From Methylovirgula sp. (GTDB lineage: Bacteria; Pseudomonadota; Alphaproteobacteria; Rhizobiales; Beijerinckiaceae): a DNA stretch of 6,964 nucleotides. Below the pieces are notes generated by a model. It had not been told where the DNA came from. It ran no database searches and worked only from the letters and a program-made list of their open reading frames with translations. A program made the translations under genes and the position numbers. The stretch spans positions 1 to 6,964 of the forward strand of contig JASHVQ010000207.1 of NCBI GenBank assembly GCA_030044485.1, written 5' to 3'. Shown here one piece after another: positions 6,424-6,964 of the stretch; the first letter of the stretch is position 1; each line of letters starts with the position of its first letter.

Positions 6424-6477
6424 AGTTGTATAGCGAGTCAAATTCGCCGTCAACGCGCATGTCGCTCTACTGTAACT
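6424..6477. repeat. Imperfect inverted repeat between aceB and the 76-codon gene
   Basis: AGTTGTATAGCGA (6424-6436) is complementary to TCGCTCTACTGTAACT (6462-6477), with one mismatch and a three-base bulge; the loop is 25 bases. The outer arm includes part of the aceB TAG stop (6476-6478). The element could be a transcript-end hairpin for aceB, or an operator over the candidate promoter at 6427-6453. No T tract follows on the minus strand. Confidence 0.35.
6427..6453 (-). promoter_or_regulatory. Possible sigma-70-type promoter for the 76-codon gene
   Basis: On the minus strand TTGACG (6453-6448) is followed after 15 bases by TATACA (6432-6427). Both hexamers match the consensus well (5/6 each), but the spacer is shorter than the usual 16-18. 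The -10 box lies about 41 bases before the ATG at 6385, giving a short leader. If real, the small gene is transcribed independently of aceB. Confidence 0.3.
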
Positions 6478-6964
6478 ATCGTGACTGTTGGGCCGCGATG
6501 GCGGCGTAGGTGGGCAGGGTCAGGAAGGGACAGAGCGGCTTGTTGAGCACCAGATCGTGCAGCAAGGCCGCGGCCTCGCCGAACTTGCCGGAATCATAGC
6601 GCTCGGCGCCGAGCTCGCCGCGCACTTGGCGCATTTCTTCCGGCAGCCAGGCTTCGAAAAGGCCCTTGCCGCTGACCCTTCCATCGTCGAGCTTTTGCCC
6701 GTGCCTCAGCCATTGCCACATGGAGGTTCGGGAGATCTCCGCGGTCGCGGCGTCCTCCATCAAGCCGTAGATCGGTACGCATCCCAGTCCGTTGAGCCAC
6801 GCCTCGACATATTGGAGCGCGACGCGGATGTTGCGCCGCATGGCCGCTTCGCTGTGCGGCCCCGCGGCCGGGGTCAACAGGTTTGCCGAGGTCACGGGCG
6901 GATCGTTTTCCCGCGTCACATCGAGCTGGTTGGGCTTGTTGCCGATCACCTCGTCGAAGACCGA
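6476..6964 (-). CDS. aceB: Malate synthase A, C-terminal part (partial, 5' end outside window)
   Basis: Malate synthase condenses glyoxylate with acetyl-CoA to give malate, the second step of the glyoxylate bypass, in the cytoplasm. The visible 162 residues are the C-terminal third of a family of about 530 aa. They begin inside the conserved core (FDEVIGNKPNQLDVTREND). The segment VPIYGLMEDAATAEISRTS contains the expected catalytic base Asp (codon 6752-6754). WQWLRHG follows, then the C-terminal helical domain ending FLTLPTYAAIAAQQSR and a TAG stop. These features match the A-type (AceB) enzyme rather than the longer G-type (GlcB). A GTG at 6949 is an internal valine, not the start; the frame runs open to the window edge. 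No isocitrate lyase gene is visible here. Confidence 0.95.
   Translation of the reverse strand, partial: SVFDEVIGNKPNQLDVTRENDPPVTSANLLTPAAGPHSEAAMRRNIRVALQYVEAWLNGLGCVPIYGLMEDAATAEISRTSMWQWLRHGQKLDDGRVSGKGLFEAWLPEEMRQVRGELGAERYDSGKFGEAAALLHDLVLNKPLCPFLTLPTYAAIAAQQSR

Noticed and set aside
6949..6964. GTG at 6949 as the start of a short minus-strand gene
   Set aside because: The frame is open to the window edge and the residues before it (SVFDE) continue the malate synthase A sequence, so this is an internal valine.

Overview
The window is about 65% GC and reads as ordinary chromosome of an alphaproteobacterium, most likely Hyphomicrobiales (Rhizobiales). The evidence is the separate ccmI-ccmE-ccmF-ccmH order (rhizobial cycHJKL), the adjoining plsY-dprA pair, and a small helical hypothetical of a type I recall from this order. 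A Beijerinckiaceae-like or methylotroph relative is possible, but the family cannot be fixed from the sequence.

Layout. Positions 2-58 (+) hold the last 18 codons of a gene, probably a sensor histidine kinase. Positions 59-280 are a non-coding leader with two inverted-repeat structures. Positions 281-4264 (+) are the cytochrome c maturation operon ccmI, ccmE, ccmF, ccmH; each junction is a 4-base stop/start overlap (ATGA, GTGA, ATGA). A GC-rich hairpin followed by TTT starts at the ccmH stop codon and looks like the end of that operon. Positions 4333-4935 and 4932-6146 (+) are plsY (acyl-phosphate glycerol-3-phosphate acyltransferase, probable TTG start) and dprA (DNA-processing protein), also joined by an ATGA overlap. 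On the minus strand a 76-aa hypothetical (6155-6385) converges on dprA, with both stop codons inside one 16-base palindrome. Upstream of it on the same strand is the C-terminal third of malate synthase A (aceB, 6476-6964, cut by the window end).

How the genes work together. CcmE carries haem as a covalent chaperone in the periplasm. CcmF takes haem from holo-CcmE. CcmH handles the thiols of apocytochrome c, and CcmI captures apocytochrome through its TPR region. Together with CcmABCD and CcmG, encoded elsewhere, they attach haem to c-type cytochromes. PlsY makes lysophosphatidic acid, DprA loads RecA on incoming single-stranded DNA, and AceB performs the second step of the glyoxylate bypass; these three have no functional link to haem maturation.

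I found no mobile element, CRISPR array, tRNA, rRNA, toxin-antitoxin pair or defence system, and no convincing sign of an undescribed system. The points worth a second look are small: non-coding inverted repeats, the plsY start, gene-order breaks, and the small hypothetical gene.
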